Source of the DNA: Pseudotamlana haliotis
Lineage (GTDB): Bacteria > Bacteroidota > Bacteroidia > Flavobacteriales > Flavobacteriaceae
Direction of reading: 5' to 3'
Assembly (NCBI RefSeq): GCF_008806375.1
Contig: NZ_WAAT01000022.1
Location: forward strand, 204,162-268,161
DNA: 64,000 bases
Below are positions 36,646 to 44,980 of the stretch, piece by piece. Both the position numbers and the translations under genes were made by a program. The notes under the pieces are model-generated. The model was not told the origin of the DNA. It made no database searches and saw only the letters and a program-made list of their open reading frames with translations. Within the stretch, counting starts at the first letter, position 1, and every line of letters begins with the position of its first letter.

Positions 36646-39447
36646 GTGAACAAATTTTTACTCGTTTTCTTATTTATTGCCTTTTCAGAAGTAGTTGATG
36701 CTCAAAACACAACTATTCATGGTAGTGTGAATGATGCAGACAAGCTTCAGCCATTGGTTGGAGTTACTGTTCTTTTGAAAGAGTCGACCCTTGAAACTCA
36801 AACGAATCACTTAGGTGAATTTGTGTTTGATGAAAGCCTTCCGCTAGGCGAACAAACACTCGTACTCTCTAAAATTGGTTATATCAGCAAGCATTATCCT
36901 ATTATTGTCAATGAAGGGCAAACGCTAAACATAAGCGATATGACCTTGAGCCGCGATCTTGCGTATACCAATGATTTGTTTACCATAACCTTAAGCGATG
37001 ACGAACTTCATGATGATACCAGTGCGTCCGATAATGTTTCCGGACTTTTAGCATCTTCCTTAGATGTTTTTCAACGAACCGCCGCTTTCGAGTTTAGTCC
37101 GTCGTTTTTCAGATTACGTGGCCTCGATTCTAACAATAGCAATGTGCTCATTAATGGTATTGAAATGAATAAACTCTACAATGGTAGGCCACAATGGAGC
37201 AATTGGGGAGGTATTAATGATGTGCTTCGTAATCAAGAACTGGCCTTAGGTTTGGCTCCTTCAAATTATAACTTTGGAGGCGTTTTAGGGTCAACGCATA
37301 TTAATGTTAGGGCGTCAGAAGCAAGGCCTGGTACGCGGTTCACCTATTCGTCTTCCAATAGAAGTTATTCAAACCGTTTGATGGTGAAGCATGCTTCAGG
37401 CCTATTGAAACACAATTGGGCTTACACCTTTTCCATTGGCAGACGTTGGGGAAACGAAGGCTATCAAGATGCTACCTTGTACAGTTCTAATTCTTTTTTC
37501 ACTGCCGTGGAAAAGAAATTCGGTAAAAAGCACAGTTTAAATCTAACTGCCATTTATACGCCCAATAAACGCGGAAAATCTTCTCCAAACACCCAAGAAG
37601 TTTACGATTTAAAAGACATTAAATACAATGAATATTGGGGTTGGCAAGATGGTGAAAAGCGTAATTCGAGAATTAAAGAAGTTAATGAACCCATTGTTAT
37701 GCTAAATCATCATTGGGATATAAACGCGAAAACATCACTAAATACCAATTTAGGCTATCAATTTGGCAAGATGGGCAATAGCCGTCTGGATTATAATGGC
37801 ACCGATTTGGTTGATGGCATACCGCAGGGTGGTGGAGCAAATCCGAGTCCGGCATATTACCAAAAACTGCCCAGTTATTTCGAAAGAAATTTTCCCGATA
37901 ATTTAGACTATGCTTACCGCGCCTTAAAGGCATTTCAGGATAACGGACAAATAGATTGGCAGTCTATGTACCAGGCAAATATAAATAACACTGAACAAGA
38001 TGGTAATGCGATTTATGCGTTGTATGAAGACCGTGTGGATGACAAGCAAATTACGGTAAACTCTATTTTAAAAACAGCAGTCAATGAAAATGTACTTTTA
38101 AACGCTGCGGTCAATTATAAATCTTTAAAATCTGAAAACTTTGCTCATGTTTTAGATCTTTTAGGGGCTTCTAATTATTTAGATGTTGATGCCTATGCTT
38201 CCACGAGTGATGAGGCTCAAAACGATTTGCTACACCCCAATCGACTCGTTTCCGAAGGTGATACTTTCAAATATCATTATCTCATACGTGCCAATGAATT
38301 TAATGTTTTTGGCCAAGCTCAATGTACTTATAGTCACTTTGATTTTTTCGTTTCCGGTGGTTTTAGCCATACCAATTATCAGCGCGAGGGGCTTTATAAA
38401 AATGGGGGCTTCCCAGGTAATTCGTTAGGAAAGGGTGAACATCTCCGTTTTATAGGTTTTAGCGCTAAATCGGGGTTAACCTATAAGTTTTCAGGGAAAC
38501 ATGTTTTTAATTTGAATGCTGGTTTCATCAAACGTGCACCAAGCATTCAAAACACTTTTTCCAACGCGAGAGAAAACCATAATGTGGTTCCTGATATTTC
38601 CGAAGAAAATATTCTGTCTGCTGATGCGAGTTATATTTTTCGTTCATCCGTAGTCAAAGCCAAGTTAACCGGCTATGTCACTAAAATAACCAATGCTAAT
38701 GAAATTGCTTTCTATTTTGCAGACGGTGTAGGTGGCGATAACGCTGTTTTTGTCCAGGAGATTTTACGTGGTGTGGATAAAAACCATTTCGGGACAGAAC
38801 TGGGTGTTGAAGCTCAAGTGACCCCAACCATAAAATTAAAAGCTGTGGCTTCGGTGGGGCAATTTACCTATGCTAACAATCCGAATTTATTACTGACCAC
38901 AGAACCCGATGCTGAAGCTGAAGCTGCAGGTTTTATCAATGGTGCTAAAGATTTTGGTGAGACCAAGCTTAAAAACTATAAACTTTCAACCGGACCGCAA
39001 AGTGCCTATTCTGTAGGTTTTGAATATCGCGATCCTGATTATTGGTGGTTTGGAGCCACCGCAAACTTCTTTTCAAATACCTTTTTAGATGTGAGCCCCT
39101 TAACCCGGTCATCAAATTTTAATACGGATTCCGATGGTAACGTGTTTAACGATTATGATGAAGAATTAGCTAAAACCTTATTGGAGCAAGAACGCTTTGA
39201 TGATTATATGGTGGTGAATCTGGTTGGAGGGAAGTCTTGGAAACTTGGTCAATATTACATCGGACTTTTTGCGAGTATTAATAATTTGTTGGATGCTACT
39301 TATAAAACGGGTGGTTTTGAGCAGGGCAGAAATGCCAATTACAGGGAGCTCCGTGATGATAAGGCTTTAGATACACCGGTATTCGGACCTAAATATTGGT
39401 ACGGTCGTGGGGCAACCTACTTTTTAAACTTGAATATTAGCTTTTGA
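36646..39447 (+). CDS. TonB-dependent outer-membrane receptor
   Basis: A 933-residue receptor starting at GTG; the ATG two bases earlier runs into a stop. Signal peptide to about VVDA-Q, a carboxypeptidase-like domain (TIHGSVNDADKLQPLVGVTV) and a plug with FEFSPSFFRLRGLDSNNSNV. A long barrel ends in ATYFLNLNISF. The DUF5689 lipoprotein follows in the same direction with an 11-base gap, which suggests a receptor plus surface lipoprotein pair functionally like SusC with a non-SusD partner. The divergent secreted EEP nuclease may provide its substrate. Confidence 0.9.
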   Translation: MNKFLLVFLFIAFSEVVDAQNTTIHGSVNDADKLQPLVGVTVLLKESTLETQTNHLGEFVFDESLPLGEQTLVLSKIGYISKHYPIIVNEGQTLNISDMTLSRDLAYTNDLFTITLSDDELHDDTSASDNVSGLLASSLDVFQRTAAFEFSPSFFRLRGLDSNNSNVLINGIEMNKLYNGRPQWSNWGGINDVLRNQELALGLAPSNYNFGGVLGSTHINVRASEARPGTRFTYSSSNRSYSNRLMVKHASGLLKHNWAYTFSIGRRWGNEGYQDATLYSSNSFFTAVEKKFGKKHSLNLTAIYTPNKRGKSSPNTQEVYDLKDIKYNEYWGWQDGEKRNSRIKEVNEPIVMLNHHWDINAKTSLNTNLGYQFGKMGNSRLDYNGTDLVDGIPQGGGANPSPAYYQKLPSYFERNFPDNLDYAYRALKAFQDNGQIDWQSMYQANINNTEQDGNAIYALYEDRVDDKQITVNSILKTAVNENVLLNAAVNYKSLKSENFAHVLDLLGASNYLDVDAYASTSDEAQNDLLHPNRLVSEGDTFKYHYLIRANEFNVFGQAQCTYSHFDFFVSGGFSHTNYQREGLYKNGGFPGNSLGKGEHLRFIGFSAKSGLTYKFSGKHVFNLNAGFIKRAPSIQNTFSNARENHNVVPDISEENILSADASYIFRSSVVKAKLTGYVTKITNANEIAFYFADGVGGDNAVFVQEILRGVDKNHFGTELGVEAQVTPTIKLKAVASVGQFTYANNPNLLLTTEPDAEAEAAGFINGAKDFGETKLKNYKLSTGPQSAYSVGFEYRDPDYWWFGATANFFSNTFLDVSPLTRSSNFNTDSDGNVFNDYDEELAKTLLEQERFDDYMVVNLVGGKSWKLGQYYIGLFASINNLLDATYKTGGFEQGRNANYRELRDDKALDTPVFGPKYWYGRGATYFLNLNISF

Positions 39448-39458
39448 AAAAAATAATT

Positions 39459-40904
39459 ATGAGAACATTGAAAATATTAAGCCACCTGTTGGTATTCGTG
39501 TTAAGTGTCGTTTTAGTGTCGTCTTGTATAAAAACAGACGATTATGCCTTACCTGATGTGCTAATGACCGAACCTGAAGTTCCTTCGGAAAATATCACCA
39601 CCTTCAAAACGATAAAATCTTTATATGAACAAGCTGTGAATGGCGGAAATTCTACCGTGGTTATTCAATCTGAAACCGATTTGTACATTGAAGGCTACGT
39701 GGTATCTTCCGATAAATCGGGAAACTTTTTTGAAGAACTCATCATTCAGAATAAAAAAGATGGCAGCGACCCCGATAATGACCCTAGACTCGGTTTTTGT
39801 GTCCTGGTTAACGTGAGTAACTTGTCCGACACCTTTCAATTCGGACAAAAAGTGTATTTAAAAATGAATGGTTTAACCGTTGGGGAATCTAGCGGGGTGC
39901 TTTGTATTGGCAAAGGCGATGCTGTTAAAGTAGAACAAATTCAGGCTTCAGAGTTTGAAGATATCATCATAAGAAGTAACGAAATCGCAGCTATTGAACC
40001 TAAGGTTTTAAGCCTGGAAACTTTAACGTCAAAGGATGAAAATACTCTAATTCGCTTAGAAAACATGCAACTCAATCGTTTTGAATTAGGAGCGTCTTTT
40101 GCTGCTGAGTCGTTTGATGAATATGATGGTTTTAGAATTTTAGAAAGCTGCGAGACGGGTATTAGTATGATGATGCAAACTAGTAGTTATGCCGATTTTA
40201 AATCTTTAACCGTTCCGCAAGGTTCTGGGAGCGTCACAGGAATTTATAGTCGTGATTATGGTGATGATTTTAATGTTTTGGTGGTCAATAGTTCCTCTGA
40301 TGTGACTTTTGATAACCCGAACCGTTGCGACCCTTTAGAGTTGGACTGCGGAATCGCTGAAAGCTATGGTTCAGGAAATTTATTAACCGAAGATTTTGAA
40401 CCCCAGAAAAACAATAAACCCATAGAAATCGAGGGTTGGACCAATTATATAGAAGCTGGTACCGAGGCCTGGGAAGGTTATTCATCAACTTCTTCAAATG
40501 CTTCGTTGGGGCGTTCGGCACGTTTTCAAAGTGCAAGTTCTGGAGACCATAGCAATATTGGATGGCTCATCACGCCAGCCATTCCTTTAGATGATTACGA
40601 GGGGGTAACCTTACGTTTTAAAACATCCAACAGTTTGGCCGATAGTAGTTTTATGGAGGTTTTGTATAGTTTAAATTGGGATGGCACTGAAGCTGGTGTT
40701 AACCAAGCCTCTTGGGGCGTGTTGTCTGCTGCTTATGTGGTGAAGGATTCCGATTCGTTTGTACCTTGGTTTAATTCTGGTGTTGTCGATTTATCATGTG
40801 CGGCTGGTATCATGCATATAGCTTTTAAATATACTGGTGGCGGACAAGAATCTTTTGATGGGGTTTACGAATTGGATGATATTCGTATTGATTATGTAGA
40901 ATAG
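39459..40904 (+). CDS. DUF5689 surface lipoprotein with choice-of-anchor J-like domain
   Basis: About 481 residues. ATG 39459 gives a lipoprotein signal with lipobox LVSSC; the TTG at 39444 overlaps the upstream stop and is less likely. Residues 40-280 fit DUF5689, an OB-fold-like domain (LYIEGYVVSSDKSGNFFEEL, FCVLVNVSN). The last 170 or so residues look like a choice-of-anchor J/MAM-like beta sandwich (VTLRFKTSNS, then YELDDIRIDYVE). It is predicted at the cell surface next to its TonB receptor. The ligand is unknown; the OB-like fold fits nucleic-acid or polymer binding but does not prove it. Confidence 0.82.
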   Translation: MRTLKILSHLLVFVLSVVLVSSCIKTDDYALPDVLMTEPEVPSENITTFKTIKSLYEQAVNGGNSTVVIQSETDLYIEGYVVSSDKSGNFFEELIIQNKKDGSDPDNDPRLGFCVLVNVSNLSDTFQFGQKVYLKMNGLTVGESSGVLCIGKGDAVKVEQIQASEFEDIIIRSNEIAAIEPKVLSLETLTSKDENTLIRLENMQLNRFELGASFAAESFDEYDGFRILESCETGISMMMQTSSYADFKSLTVPQGSGSVTGIYSRDYGDDFNVLVVNSSSDVTFDNPNRCDPLELDCGIAESYGSGNLLTEDFEPQKNNKPIEIEGWTNYIEAGTEAWEGYSSTSSNASLGRSARFQSASSGDHSNIGWLITPAIPLDDYEGVTLRFKTSNSLADSSFMEVLYSLNWDGTEAGVNQASWGVLSAAYVVKDSDSFVPWFNSGVVDLSCAAGIMHIAFKYTGGGQESFDGVYELDDIRIDYVE

Positions 40905-40916
40905 TTTTTACCTTTG
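40888..40916 (+). promoter_or_regulatory. putative promoter (TTG-N18-TACCTTTG)
   Basis: TTG at 40888-40890 lies inside the end of the DUF5689 gene, and TACCTTTG at 40909-40916 follows. It would drive the small membrane protein gene at 40936 independently of the receptor operon. Confidence 0.5.
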
Positions 40917-40935
40917 AAAACTTTTATACACCACC

Positions 40936-41313
40936 ATGACCACATTCGATAACTTATTTTACCACTTTTTTCAATTTTATAAAGCTAAGAAAAGTAAAAA
41001 GTCCAACGAGATTGCGACTTTTTATGTTTCCTTTTTACAAAGCAGTTTGTTATTGCTTTTAGGGGTGTTTTTTGCTGGATTTTTTAGACAAATGCACGTG
41101 CAAACCATGTCAGCCACAAAAGCATGGGTGCTTTTCACCTTGGTTGTTATTTTTTTATATTTCAAAAATTGGATGTATTACGGCGGCAGAAAACGTAAAG
41201 TGCTCAATGTAAAAATGCTTAAAAATAAAAAACTCGAATATAATATCTGGGTGCTTTGGTCTGTACCCTTAGTTATTTTAGGTTTAGCTTTTGTTTTGTC
41301 TAAAGCGATTTAG
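40936..41313 (+). CDS. small membrane protein of unknown function
   Basis: A 125-residue protein with three predicted transmembrane segments (FLQSSLLLLLGVFFAGF, WVLFTLVVIFLYFKNWM, WVLWSVPLVILGLAFVL) and a basic loop between the second and third. I do not recognise a family. It has its own promoter-like sequence and lies 31 bases after the DUF5689 gene. Confidence 0.65.
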   Translation: MTTFDNLFYHFFQFYKAKKSKKSNEIATFYVSFLQSSLLLLLGVFFAGFFRQMHVQTMSATKAWVLFTLVVIFLYFKNWMYYGGRKRKVLNVKMLKNKKLEYNIWVLWSVPLVILGLAFVLSKAI

Positions 41314-41337
41314 GATAAAAACCCTGTTGCTGATAGG

Positions 41338-41354
41338 AATGTATGACATACATT
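41338..41354. promoter_or_regulatory. palindromic operator candidate for the toxin-antitoxin operon
   Basis: AATGTATG, A, CATACATT is a perfect 8-bp inverted repeat around one base. It ends five bases before the TTG element of the promoter. Position and symmetry fit autoregulation by the antitoxin or the toxin-antitoxin complex. Confidence 0.6.
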
Positions 41355-41358
41355 AAAA

Positions 41359-41388
41359 TTGAATGCAGGGAATATTTTCGTAAATTTG
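41359..41388 (+). promoter_or_regulatory. putative promoter of the toxin-antitoxin operon (TTG-N19-TAAATTTG)
   Basis: TTG at 41359-41361 and TAAATTTG at 41381-41388 give an ideal 19-base spacer. Because it lies inside the longer reading frame from 41343, it supports ATG 41403 as the antitoxin start. Confidence 0.65.
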
Positions 41389-41402
41389 AAAAAACGATTG
41401 TT

Positions 41403-41645
41403 ATGGATTTACAAACTAGAAAACTAGAACTTATTCAAGAGTTTTTAAAGGTTCAAAGTGAGGATGTTATTTCACGACTTGAAAAAATCCTTAGGAAAGA
41501 GAACCTAAAAAATGATAATAAAGATTTTAAACCAATGACAATTGAGGAGTTTAATTCGCGGATAGATAAATCTATGGAAGATTCAGCAAGTGGTCGACTA
41601 ATAGAATCTAGCGAATTAAAAGCCAAGATTGATAAATGGAATTAA
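41403..41645 (+). CDS. antitoxin of a ParE-type toxin-antitoxin pair
   Basis: An 80-residue acidic/basic helical protein starting MDLQTRKLELIQEFL. It overlaps the toxin gene by ten bases, the usual arrangement. The N-terminal helix region may dimerise and bind DNA, and the C-terminal part (MTIEEFNSRIDKSMEDS) is the likely toxin-binding segment. No named antitoxin family is clear to me. The call rests on size, overlap, order and the palindrome upstream. Confidence 0.75.
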   Translation: MDLQTRKLELIQEFLKVQSEDVISRLEKILRKENLKNDNKDFKPMTIEEFNSRIDKSMEDSASGRLIESSELKAKIDKWN

Positions 41646-41965
41646 AATTATTTTGGACTGATTTTTCTCAAAATGAATTAGAAAAAATTTATGAATATTA
41701 TCGAGAAAAAGCAGGGACTCATATAGCGAAAAAACTCGTTAATGGTATTTATAATGAGACTTTAAAACTACGAAGGCAACCAGAAATAGGACAATTTGAA
41801 GACCTTCTTAATAATAGAATACAAGAATTTAGGTATTTAGTCTATAAAAACTATAAAGTCATTTATTGGATAAATTACGAAAAGAACAGAATTGAAATTA
41901 ATGATGTTTTTGACACAAGACAAAATCCAGTTAAGATGAAAGATGAAAATCGTAATAAAAAATAG
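41636..41965 (+). CDS. RelE/ParE-family toxin
   Basis: A 109-residue protein with the ParE/RelE fold pattern: N-terminal beta strand and helices (LFWTDFSQNELEKIYEYYRE), then REQPEIG-like LRRQPEIGQFEDL, the EFRYLVYKNYKVIYWI strands and the INDVFDTRQNP end. Such toxins act on gyrase or on mRNA in the ribosome; the sequence does not decide which. It follows its antitoxin with a ten-base overlap, then converges on the YdeI-like gene three bases away. Confidence 0.88.
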   Translation: MELKLFWTDFSQNELEKIYEYYREKAGTHIAKKLVNGIYNETLKLRRQPEIGQFEDLLNNRIQEFRYLVYKNYKVIYWINYEKNRIEINDVFDTRQNPVKMKDENRNKK

Positions 41966-41968
41966 AGA

Positions 41969-42604
41969 CTAGCCCTTCAACTGCTTATGTGAACCATCAC
42001 AATTTGGTTTCCGTTTAGATAAGCCACAGGTGCAATCATTCAAACCGTAGCCATCAAAAATACGTTGTATGTTTTTTTCAATGCGAGCCGTTTTGGTTTT
42101 CGATTGTTTTGCTTTTGAAAAATATAAAAGATAACCACGTTGACGCCCTGGTGTTAATGCTTCAAATGCTTCTTGAAAAGCGGTATTTTCCTTAAAAACC
42201 TGTTCTAATTCCTCCGGGACCTCATAATCCGATGTTTTTTTCATCGCTACTTTCTGCCCTGATTTTTCAATAGCTTCTTTTAGATATTGCTTTATAACCG
42301 GTTCCAATTCTATAATTTCAGCTAAATCTGTAAATCGCATTTGCCTTGCAGTTTGCATATTTTCAGTTTGCTTAATTAATAGTGTTTCAGAGTCATCTAA
42401 TAAAACGCCTTTAAAAAAAGATATACCACAGTAACTGTCAAACTCATGAATCAGCACCACGTTTTTACCTTCATGCGTATAACAAGGGTGCTTCCATTTA
42501 AAACCTTCTTGAAGTCCGCAACTTAAAATAATGTCTCGAAGGGCTATTAATTCCTTTTGCCACTTTTGTTGACTATTTAAATATTGTTGAACGTCTTGAA
42601 GCAT
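41969..42604 (-). CDS. YdeI/OmpD-associated family protein with C-terminal CDGSH motif
   Basis: A 211-residue protein. The N-terminal 120 residues fit the DUF1801/YdhG-like fold (LRDIILSCGLQEGFKWKHPC), and the middle contains the YdeI motif (ALTPGRQRGYLLYFSKAKQSKTKTARIEK in parts). The end has a complete CDGSH iron-sulfur consensus: Cys191, Cys193, Ser196, Pro200, Cys202, Asp203, Gly204, Ser205 and His206, the 3Cys-1His ligand set of a [2Fe-2S] cluster. Function unknown. Confidence 0.85.
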   Translation of the reverse strand: MLQDVQQYLNSQQKWQKELIALRDIILSCGLQEGFKWKHPCYTHEGKNVVLIHEFDSYCGISFFKGVLLDDSETLLIKQTENMQTARQMRFTDLAEIIELEPVIKQYLKEAIEKSGQKVAMKKTSDYEVPEELEQVFKENTAFQEAFEALTPGRQRGYLLYFSKAKQSKTKTARIEKNIQRIFDGYGLNDCTCGLSKRKPNCDGSHKQLKG

Positions 42605-42622
42605 ATTTAATAGGTGTTTTTT

Positions 42623-43594
42623 TTAGCCTTTCTTAAAAATAGCATACACCGGGAAGTGATCACTGTAACCCCCATTATATTTTCTTCCAACGTAAGTTCT
42701 ATAAGGAGTGCCTTTGTAGCGGCCGCTAAAAGTTTTTAAGAAATCTTCATCAAAAATATTGGCTGAACTAAATTCCAATGCTGTAGATGAGGCTTTAAAA
42801 AAGTTTGTAGAAATTAAAATCTGGTCAAACAAGTCCCATTTGCGGTGGTAGTAGGTAGAGCCACGATTGAAAGAACGCAGGGTTTCCATAAGATTGAATA
42901 AGCTCGAAGTCTTTACCAATTCGCGTATGCCTGGGTTGTTCGAATCTTCGTTAAAATCACCCATTACAATAACTTTAGCATCTTCATTATTGAGCTTTAA
43001 GCCCGCGATGATTTCACTCACCTTAGCCGAAGTCACTAAACGTTTAGGTTCCGATTCTTTTTCACCCTCTCTTCTAGATGGCCAGTGATTCACAATCACA
43101 TGAATTTCTTCGCCATCTAAACGTCCGCTAACCAATAAAATATCGCGGGTGTAATCTGGCGAGCCATCATCATGCATGAGATTAATACTAAACGGTTCAG
43201 AGTGAGTTACCGTAAATACATCTTGGTCATATAAGAGTGCCACATCAATACCACGCTCATCAGGCGAATTGTAATGTACATAATTATAATTGAGAGGTGC
43301 GAGGTGTTTCGATTCGAGTAAATCATTAAGCACTTTTTTGTTTTCAACTTCAGCCACACCAATAATTGCAGGGTTTTTACCGGTTTCTCTACGTCCTATG
43401 TTTGAAATGGCATAACCCAATTTTCGAAGTTTATTGTCATAACGCTTATGGTTCCATCGTTTTGGAGCCGTTGGTAAAAAATCAACATCATGAATATGTG
43501 TGTCTTGAATTAAATCGAATAAATTTTCAAGATTATAAAAGCCCACGGTTTGTAATTCGGGTCTTACTGGAAGATCGTCAAAAAGGTCTGTCAT
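42623..43594 (-). CDS. endonuclease/exonuclease/phosphatase (EEP) family protein, cytoplasmic
   Basis: A 323-residue paralogue of the secreted protein at 35494-36543, sharing YNLENLFD, GVAEVEN, HWPSRREG, MGDFNEDS and the SDHFPVYAIF end, all EEP active-site positions. It lacks a signal peptide and begins MTDLFDDLPVRPELQTVGF, so it is predicted cytoplasmic. The substrate is unknown; DNA, RNA or phosphoesters are all possible for this fold. Confidence 0.87.
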   Translation of the reverse strand: MTDLFDDLPVRPELQTVGFYNLENLFDLIQDTHIHDVDFLPTAPKRWNHKRYDNKLRKLGYAISNIGRRETGKNPAIIGVAEVENKKVLNDLLESKHLAPLNYNYVHYNSPDERGIDVALLYDQDVFTVTHSEPFSINLMHDDGSPDYTRDILLVSGRLDGEEIHVIVNHWPSRREGEKESEPKRLVTSAKVSEIIAGLKLNNEDAKVIVMGDFNEDSNNPGIRELVKTSSLFNLMETLRSFNRGSTYYHRKWDLFDQILISTNFFKASSTALEFSSANIFDEDFLKTFSGRYKGTPYRTYVGRKYNGGYSDHFPVYAIFKKG

Positions 43595-43735
43595 AATTTC
43601 AAAAATAAGGGTAAAATTTTAAAATATAGGCTTTGTTAAATCTTAATCGCATGAATAAGCGTATCTTGTTAGTAACATAGTTGTTTTCTAAAAAGTTAGA
43701 GATATACTTTTTTAACGATAATGCTAGCAATTATG

Positions 43736-43743
43736 TAACTTTG
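43736..43743 (+). promoter_or_regulatory. putative -7 element TAACTTTG
   Basis: Exact TAnnTTTG match 17 bases before the hflX start. A properly spaced TTG is not evident. Confidence 0.4.
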
Positions 43744-43760
43744 TAGCATAGATTAATTAT

Positions 43761-44972
43761 ATGATTGAAAAGAAAGATATTGCTTTAGAAAAAGCAGTTT
43801 TAATAGGGGTAATTACTAAGGAACAAGATGAAGAAAAATCTAAAGAATATTTAGATGAATTGGAGTTTCTAACTTTTACAGCAGGTGGTTATGCTGTAAA
43901 GCGATTCACCCAGAAAATGGATATGCCAAACTCGAAGACCTTTATTGGTACGGGTAAAATGGAAGATGTACGTCAATATATTGAAGAAAATAATGTTAGT
44001 ACCGCCATTTTTGATGATGAATTATCTGCAGCTCAAGAAAGAAATATTAGTAAAATTCTAAACGTAAAAGTTTTAGATAGAACCAATTTAATTCTTGATA
44101 TTTTTGCCCAAAGGGCACAAACCAGTTACGCTAGAACGCAAGTAGAATTGGCGCAATGCGAATATTTACTACCGCGATTACGTGGTATGTGGACTCACCT
44201 TGAACGTCAAAAAGGGGGTATTGGAATGCGCGGACCAGGGGAAACCGAGATTGAGACCGATAGACGTATTGTTCGTGATAAAATTGCTTTACTAAAATCA
44301 CGTATAAAAACCATAGATAAACAAATGGCCGTGCAACGCGGTAACCGTGGTAAAATGGTACGTGTGGCCTTAGTTGGTTATACTAACGTAGGGAAATCTA
44401 CTCTAATGAATGTGATTAGTAAAAGTGAAGTTTTTGCTGAAAACAAATTGTTCGCCACACTAGATACCACCGTTAGAAAAGTGGTGATTCAAAACTTACC
44501 TTTTTTATTGAGTGATACCGTAGGTTTTATTAGAAAATTACCAACCCAGTTAGTCGATAGTTTTAAAAGTACCCTCGATGAGGTTAGAGAAGCCGATTTA
44601 TTGCTTCATGTGGTAGATATTTCACACCCTAATTTTGAAGAGCATATTGCGTCTGTTGAAAAGATATTAGGTGAAATAAAAAGTGGTGATAAGCCAACAA
44701 TCATGGTGTTTAATAAAATTGATGCTTATCAACAAGAACCTCTAGAAGAAGACGATTTAGAAACCGAACGTACCGAAAGACATTATTCTTTAGGCGAATG
44801 GAAAAGTACCTGGATGAGTAAAGTGGGAAATAATGCCTTGTTTATTTCAGCTTTAAACAAGCAAAACTTAGAGGACTTTAAAAAACGTGTGTATGACGAA
44901 GTAAGGGAAATTCACGTAACACGCTTTCCTTATAATGAGTTTCTGTATCCAGATTATGAAACTGAAGACTAG
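43761..44972 (+). CDS. hflX: GTPase HflX
   Basis: A ribosome-associated GTPase that splits or rescues stalled ribosomes. The N-terminal HflX domain includes the conserved IFDDELSAAQ. The segment QRAQTSYARTQVELAQCEY and GGIGMRGPGETEIETDRR lead into the G domain. Its G1 motif is GYTNVGKST, G3 is DTVGF and G4 is NKID. At 403 residues it is typical. The PBP gene follows after eight bases. Confidence 0.96.
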   Translation: MIEKKDIALEKAVLIGVITKEQDEEKSKEYLDELEFLTFTAGGYAVKRFTQKMDMPNSKTFIGTGKMEDVRQYIEENNVSTAIFDDELSAAQERNISKILNVKVLDRTNLILDIFAQRAQTSYARTQVELAQCEYLLPRLRGMWTHLERQKGGIGMRGPGETEIETDRRIVRDKIALLKSRIKTIDKQMAVQRGNRGKMVRVALVGYTNVGKSTLMNVISKSEVFAENKLFATLDTTVRKVVIQNLPFLLSDTVGFIRKLPTQLVDSFKSTLDEVREADLLLHVVDISHPNFEEHIASVEKILGEIKSGDKPTIMVFNKIDAYQQEPLEEDDLETERTERHYSLGEWKSTWMSKVGNNALFISALNKQNLEDFKKRVYDEVREIHVTRFPYNEFLYPDYETED

Positions 44973-44980
44973 TTTTTAAT

